Made by a program: the position numbers and the translations under genes. This document shows, one piece after another, positions 1 through 8,773 of a DNA stretch of 64,000 nucleotides. The DNA comes from an uncultured Verrucomicrobiae bacterium. GTDB lineage: Bacteria; Verrucomicrobiota; Verrucomicrobiia; Limisphaerales; UBA1100. The stretch covers positions 62,001 to 126,000 of the forward strand of contig CALKBX010000008.1 in assembly GCA_937775205.1 (NCBI GenBank), given 5' to 3'. The notes beneath the pieces were generated by a model. The model was not told the origin of the DNA and ran no database searches. It was given only the letters and a program-made list of their open reading frames with translations. The stretch's first letter is position 1; each line of letters starts with the position of its first letter.

Positions 1-593
1 TATTCAGCTTCCAAACGTCGGAGTTGACCACATAACCGGCCTTGCTGGTCTGGTAAATATCGCTTGCAGCCGACTTTCCAGGATTGTTCCTTGAGCGCAT
101 CGGAGTACACCGAGGCTCCCAAATCCACGCCACCGATGGTAAACGTGTTGCCATCGGCATCGATGGTGATATCCACGGAAGACCCGTCGAACAGTGGCAC
201 GCCATTGAAATCTTTGTCTTTGGAGTCGCGCACATACGCCATGAGCTGCTGAAATTCCTCGTTATACAAGGCACGATCAGACGACTGCTTGGTGTTATCC
301 TGCGCCATCATGGCCAGCTCACTCATGCGGGTAAACGCGCTATCAATCGACTTGATGTAGCCGTCCTGCGTTTGCGTGAGGCTCATCGCGTTGCCAAGGT
401 TGTTTAGCACCGAATCGAGCCGCCGAATTTGTGATTCCAGCCGCGCGCTCACCGCGAGGCCCGCAGCGTCATCGGAGGGATTGATAATCTTCGAGCCGGA
501 GCTCAACCGCGCCAGCGACTTCGCCAGTGCATTCTGGCTGACCATCAAATGAGAGGCCGTCCGCTGCGCTTCAACATTAGTATTAATAACCAT
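1..593 (-). CDS. fliC: Flagellin, 3' end outside window, probable frameshift
   Basis: Structural subunit of the flagellar filament, exported by the flagellar type III apparatus. The N-terminal D0/D1 helix is typical: it opens MVINTNVEAQRTASHLMVSQ and continues with LARLSSGSKI and DDAAGLAVSARL, the conserved flagellin signature. The start at 593 follows a sigma-54 promoter. Near position 89-90 the frame appears to change: the annotated frame gives an arginine/leucine-rich, non-flagellin-like run to the window edge, whereas removing one G yields SDIYQTSKAGYVVNSD, which looks like a normal continuation. A second flagellin lies upstream on the same strand. The C-terminal half is not in the window. 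The flagellin call is firm; the frameshift is inferred. Confidence 0.85.
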   Translation of the reverse strand, partial: MVINTNVEAQRTASHLMVSQNALAKSLARLSSGSKIINPSDDAAGLAVSARLESQIRRLDSVLNNLGNAMSLTQTQDGYIKSIDSAFTRMSELAMMAQDNTKQSSDRALYNEEFQQLMAYVRDSKDKDFNGVPLFDGSSVDITIDADGNTFTIGGVDLGASVYSDALKEQSWKVGCKRYLPDQQGRLCGQLRRLEAE

Positions 594-651
594 ATGCCTG
601 TTCCTTCAGTTAGGTTCTCTATTCTATAAAAACCGTTTCGGGAACCAGAGG

Positions 652-667
652 AGCAACCGCCGTGCCA
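652..667 (-). promoter_or_regulatory. Sigma-54 (RpoN) promoter of flagellin gene
   Basis: On the minus strand the sequence reads TGGCACGGCGGTTGCT, a perfect match to the -24/-12 consensus TGGCAC-N5-TTGCW. It sits 59 bp upstream of the flagellin ATG, leaving an untranslated leader of roughly 45 nt. Sigma-54 control of flagellins is well known in other phyla and implies an enhancer-binding activator elsewhere in the genome. Confidence 0.8.
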
Positions 668-860
668 ACTTTTGGGAATAAGTCAAATTCCCGCATTATT
701 TTCCATAAAACAAACAAAAACACCCAAAATAATCACACAAAAACTGCATTTATTTAGATGAAACAAGAGAAAACAGCGATTTTCAGTGGAGCCCAAGAAA
801 GGCAGGAATTGCCGTTACAGATTCTGAAAGGGGCAAATGTGCCGGTTAGCGGTGACCCAA

Positions 861-887
861 TGTAGCCCGTGCCGGTGGCCCGAGTGG
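861..887. repeat. REP-like GC-rich repeat, degenerate copy
   Basis: TGTAGCCCGTGCCGGTGGCC followed by CGAGTGG. It resembles the hairpin elements at 35554 and 63831 (core TGTAGCCCGGGCCGG) but its arms are imperfect. It lies in the 308-bp gap between the two flagellin genes, whose only other visible feature is the sigma-54 promoter. Confidence 0.5.
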
Positions 888-901
888 TTTCTCCATCACC
901 C

Positions 902-1721
902 TTAGCCCAAAGGCCGAAGAAGCTCCAAAACCATCCCCTGCCGCGCATTCGCCTGTCGCAATGCGTGCACGGCGCTTTGGGCGCGGATTTGTTCGGAAGC
1001 GAGGCGGGTGCTTTCCTGCGCCACATCGGTATCGCGGATGCGGCTGGCGGCGGCGGTCATACTTTCGCGTTGGGAAGTGAGCTGGGCGCTGGCGGCTTCC
1101 AAGCGGCTGAGCGTGGAGCCGATGTCCGCGCGCTCGATGGAAACGCTGGCCCCCGCTGCCGAAGTGGCATCGAGCGCGGCGCGCGCGCCTTCCATTGAGG
1201 TCAGCCGCGTGGTGTTGGCGGTGAGCACATTAAATTCATCGGTAAACAAATCCACGTCACCCATCGTCACCGAGTCGCCTTCGGGGCTGACCGTAACCTC
1301 GCGCGCTTGGCCGTCGAAGAGGTTCACGTCATTGAGCTGCGCGGTGCGCACGTCGTTCACCATTTCCTTGAGCTGTTGAAACTCCGTGTCGTACAGCGCG
1401 CGGATGTCATCAGGCATCGTGCCGTCCTGCGCCGAGCACCGCGAGCTCGCCCATCCGGCTCACGATTCCGTCCAGCCCGCGCAAGTGCGCGTCCTGCGTT
1501 TGCGCAAACGAACCGGCGCTGGAAACATTGCGACTCGCCGCATCCAGCCGCGCCAACTGCGCATCCAACCGTGTGGCCACCGCTAAACCGGCGGCATCAT
1601 CCTGCGGCGCGAGCAATTTGTTGCCGCTCGAAAGCCGCAACGACGATTGCGCCACGCCGCTGATATGTTGCGAAAGCAAATCCGCAAAGCGCACACCCTC
1701 GTTGTTGTTAACGGAAACCAT
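902..1721 (-). CDS. fliC: Second flagellin, frameshifted
   Basis: Flagellin paralogue upstream of the first. The N-terminal part (1721 to about 1430) carries LRLSSGNKLLAPQDDAAGLA; the C-terminal part (about 1430 to 902) carries RALYDTEFQQLKEMV, the central VTMGDVDLF region and the D0 helix with RIRDTDVAQESTRLASEQI. The two parts lie in different frames. Removing one G at about 1428-1436 restores GELAVLAQDGTMPDDIRALY, which aligns residue for residue with the same segment of the first flagellin. At about 272 residues the repaired protein is a normal short flagellin. The terminal leucine/arginine-rich D0 helix is complete. The frameshift may be a sequencing error. No clear sigma-54 or sigma-28 promoter was seen upstream. 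Confidence 0.85.
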
Positions 1722-1935
1722 AATTTACCTGCAGCAATCTTACCCGAAAATTGAGTTTACGCAAGGCGCGGGACTTGGGTCTCACCGTGATTGATGATTT
1801 ACTTGAGATGACCGGGTGGATGAAGGGAAAAGGGGTTATTTTCTATTCCTTTGCGTTGCTCTTGATTTTGCACTTCGGCAATGCTTTTCCTTGTGAATCT
1901 TCACGCTGGGATTCAGTCTCCCCGCCAACCCGGTT

Positions 1936-2835
1936 ATGCCATTTCATCTACCTTTTAATAATCGCCGTCAATTCCTCAAGACACTTGGAGGAATCCTCAT
2001 TGCCCACCAAGTATATGGTGTCACTGACAAAATAGATGAGGATTTGATCTACCTGCTCAATGACACTCATATTGGGGAAAGACATCCTCCCTCCTCCCCG
2101 GTTCCCATGCAGCTTAAAGAGGCAGTCAGGGAACTGACCGGACTAGACCGGAAACCCGTTGCCACCATCATCAATGGAGATCTAGCCTTGAAAGACGGCC
2201 AGGATGGCGATTACCGGCACTTTGCTCAAATCATCAATCCCTTGCGCAAATCCGGGATAAACCTACATCTCACTCTGGGCAATCACGACAACCGGGAAGC
2301 CTTCTATAAGGTAATGAAAGAAGAGCAACCCAAAACCCCCATCGTAAAATCCCGCCATATCTCAGTAATCAAAACACGCCATGCCAATTTTTTCCTTCTC
2401 GATTCTCTACAAAAGACAATGGTCACGCCGGGTACTCTTGGAAAAATCCAGATTTCCTGGCTAACCCAAGCGTTGGATGCTCACACGGATAAGCCCGCCA
2501 TCATTGCCAGCCACCACAACCCCAGACTGGGCGGAGACCCCATTCATTTTCCGGGCGGGCTTGTCGATTCGGTTGCACTCTGGAAAGTGCTCGCACCCCG
2601 CCGCCACGTGAAGGCATACCTTCATGGTCATATTCATGATCGCACCTACGCAAGCCATGAGGGAATTCACATCGTTAACGCACCGGCAACCTCCTATGTA
2701 GCCGATCCCAAACTATCAACCACCGGTTGGACTATTCTAAAACTAACCAAAAAAAATATTGCCCTCAAAACCCGAACCAACATTGCGAATCATCCGTGGA
2801 ACAACGAAACCAAAACCCTAAACTGGCGGTCTTAA
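1936..2835 (+). CDS. Tat-exported calcineurin-like metallophosphoesterase
   Basis: Predicted secreted metal-dependent phosphoesterase of 299 aa. The N-terminus has a twin-arginine signal (NRRQFLKTLGGILIA). The metallophosphoesterase metal-binding motifs appear in order: DTHIG (about residue 43), NGDLALKDG (74), GNHDNRE (115), SHHNP (192) and HGHIHD (231). These coordinate a di-metal centre. Substrate is unknown; relatives act on cyclic nucleotides, phospholipids or phosphoproteins. Base composition is visibly more AT-rich than the surrounding genes, and the gene stands alone within a compositional island that also holds the secreted peptidase at 3343. The start gives a good Tat signal; ATG codons in another frame upstream are shadows. 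Family assignment is firm, role unknown. Confidence 0.85.
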   Translation: MPFHLPFNNRRQFLKTLGGILIAHQVYGVTDKIDEDLIYLLNDTHIGERHPPSSPVPMQLKEAVRELTGLDRKPVATIINGDLALKDGQDGDYRHFAQIINPLRKSGINLHLTLGNHDNREAFYKVMKEEQPKTPIVKSRHISVIKTRHANFFLLDSLQKTMVTPGTLGKIQISWLTQALDAHTDKPAIIASHHNPRLGGDPIHFPGGLVDSVALWKVLAPRRHVKAYLHGHIHDRTYASHEGIHIVNAPATSYVADPKLSTTGWTILKLTKKNIALKTRTNIANHPWNNETKTLNWRS

Positions 2836-3342
2836 AGAGAGTGAAACTAACACGATAAATATAATTCTCACCATCATGATCCAGAGAAGTTCAATGATCC
2901 AGAGAAGTTCAGAGACTCTCCATCACAATCCCACTGTTCTTCTCAATTCCACAGAGAAACACTGAGATTCACTCAAACGAAGAATCTCACACACCAACAG
3001 CACTGAGACATAGGGAGAACATTAGGAGAGTGGGGTCTCTCAGGGTTTTCTGAGAGATGAGTGTGATAGCTGTATTTCCCTTAAAAATGGGGCATTCGAT
3101 GTTCGTTGGGTTCGATCCCCAAAACACATCCCACTCTTTTCCGCACTATCCCAATTGGAATCTGTGGGTTTGGGGAATTCTTCTGTTTGTGTTCAGAGAT
3201 GATTCAGAGAATTAGCCGTGGAGACAACTGTGTAATCTGTGGAGAGATTTCTTGGGTTTCCCGAGAAACTGGGATAAATCAGTGGCGCCAATATCTAAGT
3301 GGCATGACGAATTCTTGCCGCGTATGTAGTCTAAGCAACTGA
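2836..3342. other. Non-coding AT-richer stretch with 18-bp tandem duplication
   Basis: No convincing gene in 507 bp. ATGATCCAGAGAAGTTCA occurs twice back to back at 2876-2893 and 2894-2911. The 13-mer TTCAGAGAATTAG at 3203-3215 recurs at 4251-4263, so identical short direct repeats flank the peptidase gene. Short open frames here lack recognisable protein features. Confidence 0.5.
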
Positions 3343-4209
3343 TTAGTTTGGCAGGGAGTAGCCAAAGACCGCCCCAATCTTGTCAGCGAATGGTTTGTGC
3401 CGAGCTGGTAACACGGTTTTCCAACGGGCCAAATATTGGCGGGTGCTGATACCCGAATTGCGCAGGCCAAAGTTTAGGAAAGCAAGGGCCTCAAGTTGCT
3501 TGGGGTCCTCCTTGATGATCTGATAGAACTGGTAGGCTGGGTATTTGTAGAGGTCGTACTTGGGATACCGTTTACCCAGTCGCAGGGCCTTCTCATTTTT
3601 CCGGAACCAAGCGATAAACTCCATTCCTTCAGGCTGCCCCTTGTCTTTGCCCAGGTACCTATCGGCATAGGAGTTGTGGTGCTTGGCGTAGCCTCTCCAG
3701 TTGGGGTAAGGCGGATGGCTTGCCCAGTCCTTGGCCATCTGCTTGAGGGCCTGATAGGAGACCGCCTCACAAAAGGCTTCGTTGATCCAGTGGTTGGGGC
3801 CAGCACCGGGCTGGTCGTGATTAATCAGGATATGGGTGAACTCGTGTGAAAACTGGTAGGCGATCTGGGCCCAACCCCAACCATCATCAATACTGAGCAT
3901 AATCTGCGGTTCACCCTTGGGGCCGCGCTGATCCAGCTTTACCGGGAAACCGTTATCGGCCTTGGGGATGAGGATGGGCTTAAACTGCCGCTTGGGAAAA
4001 TAACGGGCAATAGCCATGGCGGCTGAATTGCATACCACCACAAAGTTCTCGGGATCGGTTTTGAATCCCTTGTGAGTCAGCCGGATATCAAGTTTGGGGA
4101 TTTTGGGTGGCGGCGGATTGTTGTCAGCCCCTATTAGAGGCATGTGGAGGAGACAGGAACCCAAGAACACCAACACAAAAAAGCTATTAAGGATTGGGAA
4201 TGGTTTCAT
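3343..4209 (-). CDS. Secreted zinc metallopeptidase-like protein (HEFTH)
   Basis: Putative exported gluzincin-like protein. The start at 4209 was chosen because it opens directly with a signal peptide (MKPFPILNSFFVLVFLGSCL); an ATG 12 codons upstream would add a charged leader. The catalytic-type motif HEFTHIL sits near the middle, followed by NEAFCEAVSYQ, where a glutamate about 20 residues downstream could be the third zinc ligand, as in gluzincins. The rest is hydrophilic with aromatic-rich segments (KYDLYKYPAYQFYQ). The family was not identified beyond the motif. Composition is AT-richer than neighbours, like the phosphoesterase at 1936, suggesting joint acquisition. Confidence 0.7.
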   Translation of the reverse strand: MKPFPILNSFFVLVFLGSCLLHMPLIGADNNPPPPKIPKLDIRLTHKGFKTDPENFVVVCNSAAMAIARYFPKRQFKPILIPKADNGFPVKLDQRGPKGEPQIMLSIDDGWGWAQIAYQFSHEFTHILINHDQPGAGPNHWINEAFCEAVSYQALKQMAKDWASHPPYPNWRGYAKHHNSYADRYLGKDKGQPEGMEFIAWFRKNEKALRLGKRYPKYDLYKYPAYQFYQIIKEDPKQLEALAFLNFGLRNSGISTRQYLARWKTVLPARHKPFADKIGAVFGYSLPN

Positions 4210-4279
4210 TGCTGGAGAAGGTTCTACCTTACCTTCCTGATTCATGGAAGTTCAGAGAATTAGTGGTGGGGCGCATTGT

Positions 4280-5023
4280 TTATCCCGAAAACAACGCGTC
4301 GGCAGCAGCGAGCGTTTCGTGGGAGCCGATGTCGAGCCAATCGCCGGGGACGACCCAAGTGTGGACAGGTTGTTGGGGGTAAAGCCATTGAACGAGGCGG
4401 CCGGGTTGGTCGGGGTTGTGGCCTTCGTTTATATAGCGGCGGATTTCGGGCAGTGCCGCGCGCGGGTAATAATAGAGGGCGATACCGATGAGAGTACTTT
4501 TGGGGGCGTCGGGTTTTTCTTCAAAACTGGTGAGACGGCCGGATTCGTCCACAGCAACAACGCCGTATTTTTTTGCTTCTTCCAGTGAACCCACATCGTG
4601 CAAGCCGAGCACGGGGGATTGCGTTTCGCGGCAGCGATCGCCAAAGCCGCGTAGATCGCCGGTGAAAAGATTGTCGCCAGCGATCACCAGCAGATCGTCA
4701 TCGATGGCTTCGCGTTCGATCACATGATGCAAATCGCCAATGGCGCCGAGGCGGTCTTCGTTGCTGGTGGTGCCGTCATTGATGATGGTGCCGTTAAAGT
4801 CGGGTTGCGCTTTTTGGTATTCCGCGAGCCAGTTTTCAAAGTGGCCGGTGAACTTTTTGTTGGTGACGACAAAGGTGTTGTCGATGCCTCCGATGGCCGC
4901 GCTGCTGGCGAGTACGTGTTCGATCATCGGCTGGTTGCCGACGGGCAGCAGCGGTTTGGGGGTGTGCTCGGTGAGCGGGTGCAGCCGCGTGGCGTAGCCG
5001 GCGGCGAGGATGATTTGCTTCAT
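4280..5023 (-). CDS. Sugar-phosphate nucleotidyltransferase
   Basis: Transfers a nucleotidyl group to a sugar phosphate to make an NDP-sugar. The N-terminus MKQIILAAGYATRLHPLTEH followed by TPKPLLPVGN is the canonical GxGxRL-type nucleotide-binding loop with the catalytic lysine of the RmlA/GalU superfamily; VIAGDNLF carries the metal-binding aspartate. At 247 aa it is single-domain, without a left-handed beta-helix, so it resembles RmlA-like or MurU-like enzymes more than GlmU. Its ATG overlaps the stop of ptsI by 4 bp (ATGA), so the two are co-transcribed. Substrate sugar cannot be told from sequence alone. Confidence 0.85.
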   Translation of the reverse strand: MKQIILAAGYATRLHPLTEHTPKPLLPVGNQPMIEHVLASSAAIGGIDNTFVVTNKKFTGHFENWLAEYQKAQPDFNGTIINDGTTSNEDRLGAIGDLHHVIEREAIDDDLLVIAGDNLFTGDLRGFGDRCRETQSPVLGLHDVGSLEEAKKYGVVAVDESGRLTSFEEKPDAPKSTLIGIALYYYPRAALPEIRRYINEGHNPDQPGRLVQWLYPQQPVHTWVVPGDWLDIGSHETLAAADALFSG

Positions 5024-6798
5024 AGCACGGTATGAAAAATGCCCGGCGCGGCGCGCTGCACCATAGCGCGGGATTGCACGAGGATGTCGACGCTGTTTTC
5101 GCACTCCAGCGCCTGCACGGCGAGTTGCTCGCATTCGCTGTGGTTGAGGTGGCGGATGAGGTATTTGATTTGCAGCAACATCTGCGGTGCCACGCTGAGC
5201 TCGTCCACGCCGAGGCCGAGCAGTATCGGGATGGCGGTGGAATCGCTGGCCATCTCTCCGCACACGCCAGTCCAAATGCCGTGGCGTCGCCCGGCGTCGA
5301 TGGTCATTTGCAGCATCCGCAACATCGCCGGATGCGTGGGGTCATATAAATCGGCCACCTTTTCGTTGAGGCGATCGACGGCGAGGGTGTATTGGATGAG
5401 ATCGTTTGTGCCGATGCTGAAAAACTTGGCGTGTTTGCCAAGCGTGTTGGCGGTGAGCACGGCGGAGGGGATTTCAACCATAATGCCGACCTCCAAGTTT
5501 TCATCGAATGGGACGCCTTCGGCGCGGAGCTCGTCCATACAAACGGCGAGCAGCGCGTTGGCTTCGGTGAGCTCTTCCACGCCGGAAATCATTGGGTACA
5601 TCAGCTTCACATTGCCGACGGCGCTGGCGCGGAGGAGGGCGCGCAGTTGCACGCGGAAGATATCCTTGCGCGCGAGGCAAAAGCGAATGGCGCGCCAACC
5701 GAGGAAAGGATTGGCCTCGTCGGATTCGCCGATGGCGTGGCCGATTTTGTCCGCGCCGATATCGAGTGTGCGGAAAATCACCGGCTCGGGCGCAAGCGCC
5801 TTTGCGACGCGTTCGTAGCTGATGGCTTGCTCGTCCTCATCGGGCAACACTTTGCGGTCGAGAAACATATACTCGGTGCGGAAGAGCCCGACGCCTTGCG
5901 CGCCGCAATCGAGCACGGCGGCGGTGTCGCTGATTTGCTCGACGTTGGCGGAGAGAATAATCTGATGCCCATCGAGTGTGATGGCGGGGCTGTCCTTGAT
6001 TTCCAGCAGCTTGGCCTGGATATCTTCCTGTTCCTTTTCGAGCTGGCCGTATTCGAAGAGGGTTTGGTCGGTGGGATTGATGACCACCACGCCGTTGAAA
6101 CCATCGAGCAACGCGTAGTCGCCGGTGGCCATATTTTCACAGGCGGTCTTGAGGCCCACCACGGCGGGGATGCGCAGCGAGCCAGCGATGATGGCGGTGT
6201 GCGAGGTTTTGCCGCCCACATCGGTGGCAAAGCCGAGCACGTGCTCGGGATTGATCTGCGCGGTGACCGAGGGCGTGAGATCGTGCCGCACCAAAATGTA
6301 TGGCTCAGTGAGATGGCTGAGGTCCACCGCGCCGCGCCCGGTGAGGTTGTCGAGCACGCGGGAAGTCACATCGCGAATATCCGCGGCGCGTTCGCGCAGG
6401 TATTCATCCTCCACACTGCCCAGCGCGATGGCGTAGTTTTCCGACACCTCGTGAAAGGCGAACTCCACGTTGACGCCTTCGGCCTCGATAAATTTCTGGA
6501 CCTCATCGAGCAGGGTTTGATCCTCGAGCACAAGCAGGTGGGCATCGAAAATTTCCGCATCGGACGAGCCCATTCGGTCGCGCACCTCATCCTGTATGCG
6601 GGCGATGTCGCGGCGGGTGGCGGTGAGGGCTTGTTGGAGGCGCTCCAGTTCGGCGGGGAAATTCTTGGGTTCCACACGATGGCGCGCGGGGCGTTCGCCG
6701 TGGTCATCATCCAGAATGACAATGCGCCCGCGCACCACGCCCGGCGAAACGCCAATGCCCCGGAAGATGCGTTCCCCATTATCAGCGCTGTCAACCAC
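5020..6798 (-). CDS. ptsI: Phosphoenolpyruvate-protein phosphotransferase (PTS enzyme I)
   Basis: Cytosolic first enzyme of the phosphotransferase system: moves phosphate from PEP to HPr. The N-terminal HPr-binding domain starts at RGIGVSPGVVRG. The swivelling domain carries the phosphorylated histidine in GGKTSHTAIIA. The C-terminal PEP-binding barrel has GVGLFRTEYMFL, GTNDLIQYTLAVDR and the active-site cysteine region TGVCGEMASD. Length (about 592 aa) is normal. The start is uncertain: GTG at 6798 is used, with TTG at 6846 also in frame; neither has a clear ribosome site. No HPr or sugar permease gene is adjacent, so this may serve a regulatory nitrogen-type or incomplete PTS. Divergent from aroK. 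Confidence 0.92.
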   Translation of the reverse strand: MVDSADNGERIFRGIGVSPGVVRGRIVILDDDHGERPARHRVEPKNFPAELERLQQALTATRRDIARIQDEVRDRMGSSDAEIFDAHLLVLEDQTLLDEVQKFIEAEGVNVEFAFHEVSENYAIALGSVEDEYLRERAADIRDVTSRVLDNLTGRGAVDLSHLTEPYILVRHDLTPSVTAQINPEHVLGFATDVGGKTSHTAIIAGSLRIPAVVGLKTACENMATGDYALLDGFNGVVVINPTDQTLFEYGQLEKEQEDIQAKLLEIKDSPAITLDGHQIILSANVEQISDTAAVLDCGAQGVGLFRTEYMFLDRKVLPDEDEQAISYERVAKALAPEPVIFRTLDIGADKIGHAIGESDEANPFLGWRAIRFCLARKDIFRVQLRALLRASAVGNVKLMYPMISGVEELTEANALLAVCMDELRAEGVPFDENLEVGIMVEIPSAVLTANTLGKHAKFFSIGTNDLIQYTLAVDRLNEKVADLYDPTHPAMLRMLQMTIDAGRRHGIWTGVCGEMASDSTAIPILLGLGVDELSVAPQMLLQIKYLIRHLNHSECEQLAVQALECENSVDILVQSRAMVQRAAPGIFHTVL

Positions 6799-6888
6799 GC
6801 GCGGATGATGGTTCGCGGGTAGGGCGGGGAACAAGTAAAAAGTCAAAATTCACTTTTTACTTTCTCCCCAATACGGCACGGTGCGCCT

Positions 6889-7452
6889 GTGCCTGACCCA
6901 CGCGCCATCCACAACCTTGCCCTCGTGGGATTCATGGGATGTGGGAAATCTACCGTGGGCTGCGCGGTGGCGGGCGAGTTGGGGTTTGAGTTTGTGGATA
7001 CCGATGCGCTGGTGGAAGCCGAAGCCGGCATTCCCGTGAGCGAAATTTTCGACAAAGCCGGTGAGGACGCCTTTCGCAAACTGGAACGCGAAGCCATCGC
7101 CGGGTTGGAAACCCGGCGCGGATTGGTCATCGCCACTGGCGGTGGCGCGGTGACTTTTGCCGAAAATCTCGCCAGCCTCAAGCGGCACGCCTTGGTCGTT
7201 TGCCTCTGGGCCAATGCCGAGGCATTGCACGACCGCACGAAGCACCAAACCCACCGGCCATTATTGCAGCAGGAAAATCCGCTGGAAGTCATCCGCGCAC
7301 TATTGGCGGAGCGCGCGCCGCATTACAAAAAAGCCGACGTCATCATCAACACCGAGCACCGCCCCCAACGCGTCGTCGTCGCCCAAGTGAAGCATCAATT
7401 CGAGGAATCCAGCGGCGGCGGCACTTCGCCTGATTCCGCCGCGGTCTCCTGA
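6889..7452 (+). CDS. aroK: Shikimate kinase
   Basis: ATP-dependent phosphorylation of shikimate to shikimate 3-phosphate in the chorismate pathway. Motifs: Walker A GFMGCGKSTVG near residue 15; VDTDALVE with the DxD magnesium/shikimate-binding pair; ATGGGAV; and RPLLQQENP with the lid arginine region. Length of 187 aa is typical. GTG start at 6889. The 3' end overlaps the convergent gene at 7395 by 58 bp. The C-terminal tail beyond the kinase fold is short and variable. Confidence 0.93.
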   Translation: MPDPRAIHNLALVGFMGCGKSTVGCAVAGELGFEFVDTDALVEAEAGIPVSEIFDKAGEDAFRKLEREAIAGLETRRGLVIATGGGAVTFAENLASLKRHALVVCLWANAEALHDRTKHQTHRPLLQQENPLEVIRALLAERAPHYKKADVIINTEHRPQRVVVAQVKHQFEESSGGGTSPDSAAVS

Positions 7453-7790
7453 GCCTCCGCCGCTTTCTCCGCCTTAAACACCTGCGCCGTGGTCACCTGC
7501 GCCCAGATCCACATCACTTTGAAAATAATCACCCCCACCGCCCCCGTCACCAACGGCCCCATCATGCCGTTGCTCAAATGCTTTAGCGCCGCGGAAATAT
7601 CCTCCTCCTCCCCGTCCATGCTGGTTGAGTAATTTTGCAGCGCGTGATAAAATTCATAAATGCAATAGCCCAGAAGCGTGAAGCCGATGATCGACCCCAC
7701 CGTTTGAATGGCACCTGAAACCCAGCGTTTACAAATCAGCGTGCCCACCCCCGGCAACGTCATGTTTGCCATCAGGCAAACCCATTTCAT
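7395..7790 (-). CDS. Small TM2-like membrane protein
   Basis: 131-aa protein with a short amphipathic start, a transmembrane segment around VGSIIGFTLLGYCIYEFY and a second around GPLVTGAVGVIIFKVMWIWA, then a charged tail. The GVGTLICKRW opening resembles TM2-domain proteins, in which a Gly/Pro-rich strand precedes two membrane helices. Function is unknown. The start codon overlaps the stop of the upstream GYF_2 gene (ATGA), so it is the last gene of the GYF_2 operon. Confidence 0.7.
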   Translation of the reverse strand: MKWVCLMANMTLPGVGTLICKRWVSGAIQTVGSIIGFTLLGYCIYEFYHALQNYSTSMDGEEEDISAALKHLSNGMMGPLVTGAVGVIIFKVMWIWAQVTTAQVFKAEKAAEAQETAAESGEVPPPLDSSN

Positions 7791-8767
7791 TTCGGCGTCC
7801 TCTTACCAAACAAATGCTCATACGCCACCGCCGTCATCGCTATGCTTAGCGGCATTGTCACCAGCATTCCGAAGCACAGCACCAGAATGCCAACGAAGTT
7901 CACCAGCACGGTGCAAATCATCAGCAACAGGCATTTGCCCCAGCAATTTTTGGTGATGCGCCATGTGGCTTTGAAGGCTTCCACCCCTTCCATGCGCCGA
8001 TCCAATGCCAGTGGGATGCCAAAAATCAGCATGCCCCAAATGGTGTATACGAGCAGCATCGAGATGATAAAACTCAAAGCGATGATCAGAATGGTAAAGA
8101 TGGGAGGACTTCCCGCACTCGCTTCTGCGATGCCGGTGACAAATCCCACGATGGCTCCGCCAATCAGCGGGATGCAGCCGGCGAATATCGCCAGCATCAT
8201 AAACAGGTTCACCAAAAACAACGGCATGAACGCATCGCGAAATCCGACGAAAATATTTCCCACTTCCGCCGGCTCATTGCGCAGGCGTTTGAGGAAGATA
8301 TAATAGGTGCCACCCATCAATGGCCCCGCGCACACCAATTGGCCAAAGGGCACCAGAGCCGATACAATACTCAACCCCATCAAGGCCAACACAGTGAGCA
8401 GCAGCAAACCGAAATTATCCATCACCAGCCGCCAGCCTCGGCTAAAACACTCGCCCACCGAAAACGTGTGCGGACGCCCTTGCAACTCCTGCATCAATTG
8501 ATCCGCTGTGAGCAAGGGCCCGCCTCCGGGCAACGGCGGTGGCGATTGAGCTGCTCCCTCTACGGGAGGCAAGGGTGGCGCAGAGCCCGGCGAAACATTC
8601 GGCTCAAACTCCGGAAAATCCCGCAGGCGTCCCCAATCTTCCGCATCCACCGGTTTGATTCGGGTGTCTCCATTGGCGCGCCCGGCCTGAACCCATTCCC
8701 GAACTTCCTCCGTCGATACCGGTCCGTACTCATTCCCATCCCCGCCAATGATGATGTACTGGCTCAT
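7787..8767 (-). CDS. GYF_2 (DUF4339) domain membrane protein, polytopic
   Basis: 326 aa. An N-terminal GYF_2 domain (YIIIGGDGNEYGP, then VREWVQAGRANGDTRI) is followed by a Pro-rich linker and a polytopic membrane region of about six helices, including LLLTVLALMGLSIVSALVPF and TILIIALSFIISMLLVY. The membrane part resembles DUF975-type or glycerophosphodiesterase-associated membrane regions, but I could not place it firmly. GYF folds bind proline-rich peptides in eukaryotes; the bacterial role is unknown. One of six adjacent same-strand GYF_2 genes; overlaps the next gene by 4 bp. Confidence 0.8.
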   Translation of the reverse strand: MSQYIIIGGDGNEYGPVSTEEVREWVQAGRANGDTRIKPVDAEDWGRLRDFPEFEPNVSPGSAPPLPPVEGAAQSPPPLPGGGPLLTADQLMQELQGRPHTFSVGECFSRGWRLVMDNFGLLLLTVLALMGLSIVSALVPFGQLVCAGPLMGGTYYIFLKRLRNEPAEVGNIFVGFRDAFMPLFLVNLFMMLAIFAGCIPLIGGAIVGFVTGIAEASAGSPPIFTILIIALSFIISMLLVYTIWGMLIFGIPLALDRRMEGVEAFKATWRITKNCWGKCLLLMICTVLVNFVGILVLCFGMLVTMPLSIAMTAVAYEHLFGKRTPK

Positions 8768-8773
8768 GAATGA

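Noticed and set aside
3106-3342. Short 78-codon frame between phosphoesterase and peptidase genes
   Set aside because: No ribosome site, no recognisable protein features, and composition like the non-coding flank.
5392-6822. 476-codon open frame antisense to ptsI
   Set aside because: High-GC shadow frame; the opposite strand encodes a complete enzyme I with all motifs.
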